Source: Treponema bryantii NK4A124 (GTDB taxonomy: Bacteria; Spirochaetota; Spirochaetia; Treponematales; Treponemataceae). Taken from it: a stretch of DNA of 64,000 bases. This document shows, in pieces, positions 43,741 to 51,793 of this stretch. Numbering within the stretch: the stretch's first letter is position 1; every line of letters begins with the position of its first letter. Location: positions 62,001 through 126,000 of the forward strand of contig NZ_ATWV01000005.1 in the NCBI RefSeq assembly GCF_000421345.1, given 5' to 3'. Made by a program: the position numbers and the translations under genes. The notes under the pieces were generated by a model. It made no database searches, was not told the origin of the DNA, and saw only the letters and a program-made list of their open reading frames with translations.

Positions 43741-44763
43741 ATGAGCGGAAAAAAATCTTCCACATGGATTATTGTGATTGTTCTTCTTGCTGTTACGGCA
43801 GCAGGTGTTTTTTTGATTAATCTTTCTTCAAAAAAGAAAAAGGAAGCTGCAGGCGGGCCGGGCGGCTTCGGTGGCTTTGGTGGAGGCCGTGGTCAGCAGA
43901 CTGCAACTGCGGTTCGTACTACCGTAGCCAAAAATCAGACTATTACTGATTTTGTATTAACAAACGGCGAAATCGAAACCCAGAAATCTATAGAAGTTTT
44001 CCCCTCAATTGGTGGTAAGGTAGTTGATATGAAGGTGTCGCTCGGTTCTCCAGTTAAGGCCGGAGATGTAATTGCCTACATCGACCCTTCAGAACCTGGA
44101 AGCTATTATGCAAAGAGCCCGGTTACTGCCCCAATCGACGGAAGTATTATTACCTCTCCTGTAAAAATTGGACAGAAGGTCAATATGTCTTCTGTAATTA
44201 CAAAGATTGGCGATATCAATAACCTTCAGATTACCGCAAAGGTTCCGGAGCGCTATGTTGCAGATATTGCAATCGGCCAGAAGGCAGAAATCACCCTGCA
44301 GGCTTACGGTGAAGAAAAGTTCATGGCTTCTGTCGTACGCATTTCTCCTGTAGTTGATCCTTCTACCCGAACAAAAGAAATCATTTTGAATTTTGATAAG
44401 CATTACGACAAGGTTAATGCCGGTATGTTTGCTCGCGTAAAACTTTTCACCGTTGATTTTGGCGGCTACCCTGTAATTCAGCAGGATGCCTTTGTAGAAA
44501 ACAGCGATGAATATTACCTCTACATCGTAAAAGATGACAGCACTGTTACAAAGCGTAAGGTTACCCGAGGTAAGAGTATAGACGGCTACAATCAGGTTGT
44601 TGAAGGCCTTTCCGCCGGTGAAGTTGTAGTACTTGAAGGTATGCTTTCTTTGTACGAAGGTGCTAAGGTAAGGGATATCAGCGGAAACGTTGAGTTTGTA
44701 GAAGCAGCTCCACCAGCAGACAAAGGTGGCGAAAAAGGCCCAAAGCCAGAGGGTAAAAAATAA
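43741..44763 (+). CDS. RND efflux periplasmic adaptor (membrane fusion protein)
   Basis: The 340-residue protein has an N-terminal membrane anchor (TWIIVIVLLAVTAAGVFLI), a Gly-rich linker (GGPGGFGGFGGGRG), then the lipoyl-like and beta-barrel parts (GGKVVDMKVSLGSPVKAGDVIAYID; GIPKIGQKVNMSS-type repeat) and a C-terminal MPD. Its alpha-hairpin is very short. It links the RND pump to TolC in the periplasm. The stop overlaps the RND start (TAATG). Confidence 0.92.
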   Translation: MSGKKSSTWIIVIVLLAVTAAGVFLINLSSKKKKEAAGGPGGFGGFGGGRGQQTATAVRTTVAKNQTITDFVLTNGEIETQKSIEVFPSIGGKVVDMKVSLGSPVKAGDVIAYIDPSEPGSYYAKSPVTAPIDGSIITSPVKIGQKVNMSSVITKIGDINNLQITAKVPERYVADIAIGQKAEITLQAYGEEKFMASVVRISPVVDPSTRTKEIILNFDKHYDKVNAGMFARVKLFTVDFGGYPVIQQDAFVENSDEYYLYIVKDDSTVTKRKVTRGKSIDGYNQVVEGLSAGEVVVLEGMLSLYEGAKVRDISGNVEFVEAAPPADKGGEKGPKPEGKK

Positions 44764-47700
44764 TGAGTTTAAGTCGCAAAACCCTTGAACATCCGGTTCT
44801 CATTCTTATTGTATTTGCTCTTTTCGGCATGCTGGGAATCTTTACTCTGAGTAACGTTGCAACAGCTCTCCTGCCGGAAATGGAAAATCCTTCTCTTTCT
44901 ATAAATACAACTTATCCGAATGCAGATCCTGAATCAGTAGAAAAATCTATAACCAGGCTGATTGAAAGTGCGGTTATGAGTGTAAACGGTCTTAAGAATC
45001 TTACTTCTACTTCCAACGAAGGTTCTTCAAACGTTTCTCTTGAATTTGAATATGGAACAGACCTTACCGCGGCCATGAATGATGTCCGCGATAAACTGGA
45101 CCGTGTAAAGCGGGCTCTGCCGGACAATGCCGGCACTCCTACAATCTTCCGTTTTTCGGGAGATAACGGCGAAATCATGCGAATTCTTATCCGCGGTAAC
45201 CGCTCTGTAGATGACCTTAAATCAATTGCAGAAAGCAATGTAGTAAGCATTCTTGAGCAGGCCGATGGTGTAGGTGAAGCTGAGGTTTACGGAGGCCGTG
45301 CCGCCCAGGTAAACGTAAAACTGGACCAGAACCGTATGGCTGCTTACGGCTTTACAGTGCCTACAGTTACAAGTGCTCTTTCAAGACAGAACATGGAGCT
45401 TGGCGGCGGTAAGGTTCAGGAAGGACACAAAAATTACATTGTCCGTACCACAGGTGAATATACCAGTCTTGATGAAATTAATGATACTGTTATTGCAACA
45501 ATAAATGGTTACAGTATCCGTCTTCGTGATATTGGTGAAGCTTCAATCGGATATGGAGATACAACCCAGGAATCCTTTATCAATGGCGAAAAGGGTGTTT
45601 ACATAAGTGTTTCAAAGCAGTCTGATGCAAACTCGGTTACTGTTGCAAACAATGTCTACAAAAAAATTGAGCAGGCAGAAAATAATCTTCCGCCGGATGT
45701 AACTCTTCAGATTATTCAGGACTCAACTGATGCCATCCGCGAAACAATCAATACTTTGATTACTTCTGCCTGGCAGGGACTTATTCTTGCGGTAATCATT
45801 CTCTTTATCTTCTTACAGAACTTTAAGTCTACAATCATCATTTCAATTTCTATTCCGCTTTCCATCATCATTACTCTTTTTGCAATGAGTATGTTCGGAC
45901 TAACTTTGAACATGATGACTCTTACAGGTTTGATTCTGGGAGTTGGTATGATTGTAGATGCCTCAATCGTAATGATTGATAATATCTACGCTTACCGGCA
46001 GCGAGGTGCAAAGCCGCGAACCTCTGCAATTCTTGGTTCTCAGGAAATGCTGATGTCGGTAATTTCTGGAAACCTCACAACAATCTGTGTATTCCTTCCA
46101 TTTATTTTCTTTATCAAGGATCTTGGCTTTATGGGACAGATGTTCAAGGCTGCAATTTTCACTATCGTAATTGCCCTTGTTTCTTCTCTGCTTGTTGCAA
46201 TCTTCCTTGTACCGGTTCTGGCCGGAAAATTCCTGCCACTTTCAAACCGTAAAGAAAAGCCTGTAACAAATCCTGTATTAAAAGCTATATACGGTTTTTT
46301 TGAAGGCATCATTCAGTTCTTTACAAGAATATATGCAAAGGTTTTACAAAAGGCTCTTGATAATCGCCTTATAACTATAATTGCCGCAGTCTGTGTACTT
46401 ATAATTTCCTTTGCTTTTATTCCGACTATGCAGATTAATCAGATTCCTGCCGGTCGTGATGATCAGGTTCAGCTGAACATTAATATGGCAACTGCAACTC
46501 CTTTTGAAGAAACCAAGGAAGTTGTAATGGCTCTGGAAGCTTATGCAAAAGAAGAGTGTAAAGGTGTAAAAACAATTACAACTTCTATCGGCGGTAGAAA
46601 TACAAACCGCGGTTCCATCACAATTGCCCTTCCGGAATCTGCCAAGCAGATAGATTCAGCTCAGGAAATGCAGAATAAACTCCGTAAGCATTTTGCAGAA
46701 TTCCCTAGTGCCCGTCTTTCCTTCAGTGAAGGCTTCCGCGGCCAGTGGATGGGCAGCAGTGTTGATATTGTTCTTCTTTCAGATGATCTGGACGCCGCTC
46801 TTGATACTGCAGAAGAAATCCGCGATGTTATTTCTGCTAACAAGAAAATCAGTGAGCCTTCTGTTAGTATGGATAAAGGTTTGCCTCAGGTTGAAATTGT
46901 AATTGACCGTGAGCGAGCCTATAACATGGGCGTAGATATTGCAACTGTTGCCCGCGAAATTAACTATGCTATCAACGGTTCTACAGCCTGTACCTATAAA
47001 AGCAATGGTAAAGACTACAGCGTAGTTGTTGCTTACCGTCCGGAAGACCGCAAGACAATCAACGACCTTGAGTCAATTTACGTTCGTGGTAATGGCGGAA
47101 TGGTGAGCGTTGCAAACTTTGCTTCAATCAAAAAAGGTCTTGGACCGGTTTCTATCCGCCGTGAAAGTCAGAAGCGAATCATTCACGTTCGCGCAAGCAA
47201 TCTTACTGAAGAAAACGACAACGTAATTGAAGAAGAAATTAAGGCCGCTATTCAGGAAAATGTTATTATTCCGGATTCTGTTGTTGTAAACTACAAGGGT
47301 GCCTGGAAGGATACAATGGAGCAGTACAGCTTCTATGCAAAAATTGCAATTATGGCAATCCTTATGGTATTTGGTGTAATGGCTGCAACCTATGAAAGCT
47401 TTAAGGCTCCTTTGATTAACCTTGCAACCATGCCATTTATTGTAATTGGTGTAATTTTGATTCATAAGATAATCGGCGAAGCACTTTCTTTCATGACAGC
47501 TGTTGGTGTTATCATGCTGATTGGTATTGTAGTAAACAACGGTATTATCCTGGTAGACTACACTAACATTCTTGTTGGTCGAGGCTATGAGCTTAAAAAG
47601 GCCTGCCTTGAATCCGGCAAGAGCCGTTTCCGCCCTGTATTGATGACAACCCTTACAACAATTCTTGGTATGCTGCCTATGTGCTTTACAACAGAAGGTC

Positions 47701-47894
47701 AGTCAAGCATGGTTCGTCCTATTGCCATTGCGGTAGTTGGCGGTTTGATTTCTTCTACCTTTATTACCTTGCTGGTTATTCCGGTTTTATATAGCCTGGT
47801 AATGCGTAAGCGTGAAAAGAAGCAGGTTGGTGCGGTGGTTGAGTGCTCGCGTAGCGAGTGTATCGAAACCACCCTCCATGAGGAGGACGAGTAA
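44763..47894 (+). CDS. RND multidrug efflux permease (HAE1/AcrB-like) with repeat-encoded C-terminal tail
   Basis: The 1043-residue proton-driven pump has 12 predicted membrane helices in two halves and two large periplasmic loops; GVGMIVDASIVMIDNIYAYRQRG (about 395-417) is the conserved helix 4 region with the Asp of the proton relay. The last ~18 residues (VVECSRSECIETTLHEEDE) come from a family 1 palindrome at 47834-47873 read in frame, after which the gene ends on the ribosome site of the next gene. The tail is cytoplasmic and probably tolerated. Confidence 0.93.
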   Translation: MSLSRKTLEHPVLILIVFALFGMLGIFTLSNVATALLPEMENPSLSINTTYPNADPESVEKSITRLIESAVMSVNGLKNLTSTSNEGSSNVSLEFEYGTDLTAAMNDVRDKLDRVKRALPDNAGTPTIFRFSGDNGEIMRILIRGNRSVDDLKSIAESNVVSILEQADGVGEAEVYGGRAAQVNVKLDQNRMAAYGFTVPTVTSALSRQNMELGGGKVQEGHKNYIVRTTGEYTSLDEINDTVIATINGYSIRLRDIGEASIGYGDTTQESFINGEKGVYISVSKQSDANSVTVANNVYKKIEQAENNLPPDVTLQIIQDSTDAIRETINTLITSAWQGLILAVIILFIFLQNFKSTIIISISIPLSIIITLFAMSMFGLTLNMMTLTGLILGVGMIVDASIVMIDNIYAYRQRGAKPRTSAILGSQEMLMSVISGNLTTICVFLPFIFFIKDLGFMGQMFKAAIFTIVIALVSSLLVAIFLVPVLAGKFLPLSNRKEKPVTNPVLKAIYGFFEGIIQFFTRIYAKVLQKALDNRLITIIAAVCVLIISFAFIPTMQINQIPAGRDDQVQLNINMATATPFEETKEVVMALEAYAKEECKGVKTITTSIGGRNTNRGSITIALPESAKQIDSAQEMQNKLRKHFAEFPSARLSFSEGFRGQWMGSSVDIVLLSDDLDAALDTAEEIRDVISANKKISEPSVSMDKGLPQVEIVIDRERAYNMGVDIATVAREINYAINGSTACTYKSNGKDYSVVVAYRPEDRKTINDLESIYVRGNGGMVSVANFASIKKGLGPVSIRRESQKRIIHVRASNLTEENDNVIEEEIKAAIQENVIIPDSVVVNYKGAWKDTMEQYSFYAKIAIMAILMVFGVMAATYESFKAPLINLATMPFIVIGVILIHKIIGEALSFMTAVGVIMLIGIVVNNGIILVDYTNILVGRGYELKKACLESGKSRFRPVLMTTLTTILGMLPMCFTTEGQSSMVRPIAIAVVGGLISSTFITLLVIPVLYSLVMRKREKKQVGAVVECSRSECIETTLHEEDE
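47834..47873. repeat. Family 1 palindrome (copy G) at the 3' end of the RND gene
   Basis: GGTGGTTGAGTG, inner stem CTCGC-GTA-GCGAG, TGTATCGAAACCACC; it is translated. Confidence 0.9.
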
Positions 47895-48190
47895 TGGCAG
47901 ATTTATATCGTGCAGAAATAATTTCAAACCAGTCGGTTCAGGAAGATATTACAGAACTCCTTGAACAGGAAATTCCTTCGATTCAGTATACTGTGATTCC
48001 GGAAATCCATGGCCGAGGTGGACGCACAAAAAAACTCGGCGACACTGTATGGCCGGAAATGAACTTTGCACTTTTTACATATGTAGAAAAGGAAGATGCA
48101 TTAAAAGTGAAGGCTGTTGTTGAAGCTGTAAAAAATCGCTTTCCGAATGAGGGAATCAGTTTGTTTTTTACAAAAGCCGAAGAATTGTAA
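47894..48190 (+). CDS. PII-like small protein in the efflux operon
   Basis: The 98-residue product has the size and pattern of the PII/PII-like fold: YRAEIISNQSVQEDITELLEQ for the first strand-helix unit, VIPEIHGRGGRTKKLGD where PII proteins have the signature around the T-loop, and VKAVVEAVKNRFPNEGISLFF for the last strands. The T-loop is shorter than in GlnB. PII-like proteins bind nucleotides or metals and regulate a partner. Start and upstream stop overlap (TAATG), so it should be made with the pump. A role in sensing or controlling efflux is inference. Confidence 0.6.
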   Translation: MADLYRAEIISNQSVQEDITELLEQEIPSIQYTVIPEIHGRGGRTKKLGDTVWPEMNFALFTYVEKEDALKVKAVVEAVKNRFPNEGISLFFTKAEEL

Positions 48191-48261
48191 TGGATTGCTT
48201 CGCTACGCTCGCAATGACACAGGCTTCGTCATTGCGAGGAGCGCAGCGACGTGGCAATCCA
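48191..48261. repeat. Family 2 repeats, inverted pair
   Basis: TGGATTGCTTCGCTACGCTC...GCAATGAC and GTCATTGCGAGGAGCGCAGCG...GGCAATCCA face each other; outer 8-bp ends TGGATTGC/GCAATCCA are perfect. The right-hand unit encodes the C-terminus of PrmC. Confidence 0.9.
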
Positions 48262-49200
48262 TGCTTCAACAACTCTCAACTGCCCCTCAAGATCTTTATG
48301 AATCTCCGTATTAAAACCCATTCCTTCTGCAATTGCCGCAGTTGCCTCGGCGTTGTATTCCCCTGTCTCCATAAGGACAGTGCCTCTCGGTGCTAAATGT
48401 GCCTGGGCCTGCGGAATCAGGTTTCTTATAATTTCAAGGCCGTCATCTTTTGCCTGCCCGTCTGCTTCGCGGGCCCGGTCTCCTGTCAGAGTTATGTCTC
48501 CATCCAGAGCAAGGCGCGGTTCGCTGCGGCCGTCGCGTAAAAGCTCATCTACCATTGTGTGTGGAATATAAGGCGGGTTAGAAAGAATTACGTCGTATTT
48601 TATTGCCTCAGAAATTGCATCGAACAGATTAGTGCGTACAAAGTTGAAGCGGGACATTACAAGAGAGCCGAGGTTAGAGAAGAGGGCAGCGGCATTGCGG
48701 CGGGCAATGTCCAGTGCTGGCTCGGAAATGTCTGCAAGAGTGAACTTTGGCAGGTGCTCTGGAGGAACTCGTTCGTCTTCCAGCAGAGTCTTTGCCACCG
48801 CAAGAGCAATACAGCCGCTTCCGGTACACATGTCGCAGACAGTCAAAAGATTTTCCCCGCGGGCATACATCATAGAAAGAATAACGTCTACTGCGCGTTC
48901 AACCAGAATTTCTGTGTCGGGCTTTGGAATTAAAACGTCGGGAGTTACAAGAAAGTCGTAGCCGTAAAATTCCTTGTGGCCGGTGATGTATGCGATGGGC
49001 AGTCCTGCAGCACGGCGGGAAACGGCGTCGTTGAGCCAGGCCTCTTTGTCGGCAGGAACTTCGTAATCTCGTTTGAGCAAGAGATCTGTTTTTGAAAAAC
49101 CAAGACAGTATGATAATAAAACTTCGGTATCAAGTTTTGGACTTGGGGATGTTTGAGAAAGATCTTTTGTTATTTTGGATTTTAATTCTTGTAATTTCAT
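48229..49200 (-). CDS. prmC: Release-factor glutamine N5-methyltransferase
   Basis: PrmC methylates the GGQ glutamine of release factors in the cytoplasm. The 323-residue protein has the HemK N-terminal helical domain, the SAM motif VCDMCTGSGCIALAVAKTL, and NPPY in VILSNPPYIP (glutamine-binding). It lies just downstream of prfA, its substrate gene. The C-terminal residues WIATSLRSSQ and the stop come from a family 2 repeat. The start at 49200 is chosen from homology; the ORF could start at 49287 but that part reads through GC-rich repeat DNA. No clear ribosome site is seen. Confidence 0.93.
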   Translation of the reverse strand: MKLQELKSKITKDLSQTSPSPKLDTEVLLSYCLGFSKTDLLLKRDYEVPADKEAWLNDAVSRRAAGLPIAYITGHKEFYGYDFLVTPDVLIPKPDTEILVERAVDVILSMMYARGENLLTVCDMCTGSGCIALAVAKTLLEDERVPPEHLPKFTLADISEPALDIARRNAAALFSNLGSLVMSRFNFVRTNLFDAISEAIKYDVILSNPPYIPHTMVDELLRDGRSEPRLALDGDITLTGDRAREADGQAKDDGLEIIRNLIPQAQAHLAPRGTVLMETGEYNAEATAAIAEGMGFNTEIHKDLEGQLRVVEAWIATSLRSSQ

Positions 49201-49203
49201 AAA

Positions 49204-49245
49204 GGCGGGGGCGTTGCGGGGGTGTCCCCCCGCAGAGAGGGTAGA
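49204..49245. repeat. GC-rich family 4 repeat, copy 1
   Basis: GCGGGGGCGTT-GCGGGGG-TGT-CCCCCCGC...GAGAGGG, a strong hairpin. It resembles the element at 50529-50563 in opposite orientation; the two flank prfA. Confidence 0.6.
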
Positions 49246-49297
49246 ATAACACGAGGGGGAGGACCGCGGTTCAGGCATAGCCTTCACCGAGACTCGC

Positions 49298-49338
49298 TAA
49301 AAACAGTCCACTGGACTGTTTTTACCCCACTTCGTGGG
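49298..49338. terminator. Two hairpins downstream of prfA
   Basis: AAAAACAGTCCA (49298-49309) pairs with TGGACTGTTTTT (49311-49322), a 25-base near-perfect palindrome with A and T ends, followed by CCCCAC-TTC-GTGGGG (49324-49338). Together they likely end the prfA message or separate it from prmC. Confidence 0.6.
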
Positions 49339-49357
49339 GCCGCTCCCTATCTCCTAA

Positions 49358-50440
49358 TTAAAGCTCTGTAATATCAGACTTCAGCTGCTCTTCCTTAGCG
49401 TAAACGTTAAGCGCGTCTAACATATCGTCCATTTCGCCCATCATGAAAGAAGGGAGATTATGAGCCGAATAGTTGATGCGGTGGTCTGTTACGCGGTCCT
49501 GAGGGAAGTTGTAAGTACGGATCTTTTCGGAGCGGGCACCTGAACCAACCATGCTGGAACGTGCAGCGGCGCGTTCTTCCTGCTTCTTGCTTTCTTCAAG
49601 GTCAAAGAGGCGGGCACGCAAAACGCGGAAGGCCTTTTCCTTATTCTTAATCTGAGACTTTTCATCCTGCTGAATAACAACAAGACCGGTCGGAATATGA
49701 GTAAGACGAACGGCAGAGTCAGTTGTATTTACACACTGTCCGCCAGGTCCACCGGCACGCATAACGTCAACGCGAACATCGCCCGGCTTAATTTCAATTT
49801 CAGTTTCTTCGGCTTCTGGAAGAACGGCAACAGTTGCAGTCGAAGTCTGCAGACGGCCCTGCGACTCAGTAGCAGGAACACGCTGAACGCGGTGAACACC
49901 AGATTCCCAGCGCAAAGTTCCGTAAACAAACTTACCGCTGATAGAAGTTACGATTTTGTTGAAACCACCGACCTCAGTTTCCTGAGCTTCCATAGTTTCA
50001 GTTTTCCAGCCCTTGCGTTCTGCCAGGTGAGTGTACATTTCCCAAAGGTCGCGTACAAAAAGCGAAGCCTCATCACCACCGGCAGCCGAACGGATTTCAA
50101 GAATAATGTTCTTTTCATCAAGAGGATCAGGCGGAACAAGTTTAAGTTTAATATCTTCCTCAAGCTTAGGCTGTTTTTCTTCCAGTTCCTTAAGTTCTTC
50201 GCGGGCCATCTCGCGCATATCAGCGTCGTCTTCGTTAGTAATCATTTCTTTAGCATCAGTAATGCCCTGGAGAACTTTTTTGTACTCATCATAAAGCGCG
50301 CACAATTCAGTCAAATATCCGTGCTCGCGCATTGTGTCCTTGTACTTCTTAGGGTCCTTTACGAGGTTAGGATCCATTACAAGGTCGCTTACTTCCTTAA
50401 AGCGTTTTTCGCATTCATCAAGCTTCTTAATCAAATCCAT
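49358..50440 (-). CDS. prfA: Peptide chain release factor 1
   Basis: RF1 reads UAA and UAG stops. The 360-residue length is typical. The stop-recognition PAT motif is present in RVPATESQGR, and the peptidyl-release GGQ in MRAGGPGGQCVNTTDSAVR. No ribosome site precedes the ATG; a TATACT box lies six bases upstream on the minus strand (50452-50447), so the message may have little or no leader. prmC follows 157 bases downstream. Confidence 0.97.
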   Translation of the reverse strand: MDLIKKLDECEKRFKEVSDLVMDPNLVKDPKKYKDTMREHGYLTELCALYDEYKKVLQGITDAKEMITNEDDADMREMAREELKELEEKQPKLEEDIKLKLVPPDPLDEKNIILEIRSAAGGDEASLFVRDLWEMYTHLAERKGWKTETMEAQETEVGGFNKIVTSISGKFVYGTLRWESGVHRVQRVPATESQGRLQTSTATVAVLPEAEETEIEIKPGDVRVDVMRAGGPGGQCVNTTDSAVRLTHIPTGLVVIQQDEKSQIKNKEKAFRVLRARLFDLEESKKQEERAAARSSMVGSGARSEKIRTYNFPQDRVTDHRINYSAHNLPSFMMGEMDDMLDALNVYAKEEQLKSDITEL

Positions 50441-50528
50441 AGTGAAAGTATATTATCATAGAAAAGAAAATGTGAAAATAGGGAAGGAGGGAGGAGCCCC
50501 TCCCTCGCTCGCACTTCGTTGCTCGCTA

Positions 50529-50563
50529 CCTACCCAACGGGGGCCAGCCCCCGTAACGCCCCG
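50529..50563. repeat. GC-rich family 4 repeat, copy 2
   Basis: CCTACCCAACGGGGG-CCAG-CCCCCGTAACGCCCCG, starting next to the GH10 stop codon. A preceding stretch GGAGGGAGGAGCCCCTCCCTC (about 50484-50506) is also self-complementary. Nothing else is seen in the gap. Confidence 0.6.
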
Positions 50564-50564
50564 T

Positions 50565-51746
50565 TTACTTCAGAGTGTACTTTATTGTTTCAGTTCGACT
50601 CGTAATTTCATACTTGCCTTTAAAGCCGCTGACTTTTACGTAGCCTTCTGCGTCTGTTTCTGCATCGTACTCGGTGTGCCATTCTTCTTTAATCAGATGG
50701 TGGAGGGCCTTGTATGATGGTTTTAGCGAACCGTCTTTTCTGATTACGCCGCTTGGGGCGTTGAGCCAGGCTCCGTCGCCAAAATCCCAGTTAGTAATGG
50801 CCGTAACAAGAGGATGATTTTCAAAAAGATTTCTGTACATCTTTTCAAGGTCATCTGCCTGTTTTTGCTCCAGCTCCGGAGTTGCGGCATCGTCATCGTA
50901 GTGGGCATCCTGCAAATCATCAAGAGAAGGATCAACAAGAGGCCCTGCAACAATTGTGTTTTCCGTAAAGTGAATAGGAAGTCCAAAGTGCTCAAAGCGG
51001 CTTAAAATCTCTTCTGTCTTTTCATATGACCATACGCCCTGGTGCTGATGAGACTGCAGACCGATTTTCTTAATAGGAACGCCTGCATTCAGACAGCCGT
51101 CAATCAAAATCTCATAGTTTGTGGAAAGATTAAAATCATTAATAAGGAAGATTCCATCCGGATTACTTTCCTGAGCTGCATCGAAAACTTTCTTAACGAG
51201 TCCAACGCGGCCAAGCTCCTTACAGATTCTTGTGATGGCGTTATCATATTTGTCGTAAATAGGCATGATTACAACCTCATTGATAACATCCCACATATCA
51301 ATTACGCCTTTAAAGTTGCCAACGTCGCGGTGAATGCGCGCCAGCTGCTTTTCAAGAATTGTCTTGTTGTCATAGTTCATAAGCCAGGGTACACAGCCGG
51401 TGTGCCAGCAGAGAGGATGGCCCTTAACTGTTACGTCCTTGCTCTTAAGAAACTTTGCGGCCGCCATGAGCTGCTCTGTGTGTGGAGAGCCTTCTTCCGG
51501 CTCAAAGCCGCCCCAGTAAAATGGCAGGGTTCCGTAGTTGAAAAGCCCCAGCCACTTTTGCATGCGGTCTTCTTGTGTGGCGTTGGGAGTGCCGTTAGTG
51601 TAAGAAAGTGTTTCAAAGGCACCGCAGCCAAATAAAAACTCGTGATTAATCTGATTAATATGAACCTTTGTATTTGCAAGAGCTTTTCCGTCTGCTCCCT
51701 TTATCTGAACCTTAGCCTCAGCTTTTCTGTGTGATAAGTCTGCCAT
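50565..51746 (-). CDS. Glycoside hydrolase family 10 endo-beta-1,4-xylanase, no signal peptide
   Basis: The 393-residue protein has the GH10 TIM barrel after an N-terminal beta segment of about 35 residues. Motifs: KGHPLCWHTG, the acid/base Glu in WDVINEVV, GLQSHQHQGVW, and the nucleophile Glu in HFTENTI. There is no signal peptide or anchor, so it should act in the cytoplasm on imported xylo-oligosaccharides rather than on polymeric xylan; this matches the intracellular GH43 and esterase at 23237-27007. A short beta tail ends the protein. The start follows GGAGAAATAAA. Confidence 0.88.
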   Translation of the reverse strand: MADLSHRKAEAKVQIKGADGKALANTKVHINQINHEFLFGCGAFETLSYTNGTPNATQEDRMQKWLGLFNYGTLPFYWGGFEPEEGSPHTEQLMAAAKFLKSKDVTVKGHPLCWHTGCVPWLMNYDNKTILEKQLARIHRDVGNFKGVIDMWDVINEVVIMPIYDKYDNAITRICKELGRVGLVKKVFDAAQESNPDGIFLINDFNLSTNYEILIDGCLNAGVPIKKIGLQSHQHQGVWSYEKTEEILSRFEHFGLPIHFTENTIVAGPLVDPSLDDLQDAHYDDDAATPELEQKQADDLEKMYRNLFENHPLVTAITNWDFGDGAWLNAPSGVIRKDGSLKPSYKALHHLIKEEWHTEYDAETDAEGYVKVSGFKGKYEITSRTETIKYTLK

Positions 51747-51760
51747 TTTATTTCTCCATT

Positions 51761-51793
51761 GTCATTGCGAGTCGCTTAGCGACGAAGCAATCT
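51761..51793. repeat. Family 2 palindrome at the 3' end of larC
   Basis: GTCATTGCGAGTCGC-TTA-GCGACGAAGCAATC. It encodes the last residues (RLLRR) and the TAA stop of larC. Confidence 0.88.

Noticed and set aside
49201-50570. Integron attC sites (treponemes can carry chromosomal integrons)
   Set aside because: The GC-rich repeats contain ACCCAAC but no matching GTTRRRY partner at the right spacing, and the genes between them are ordinary housekeeping genes.
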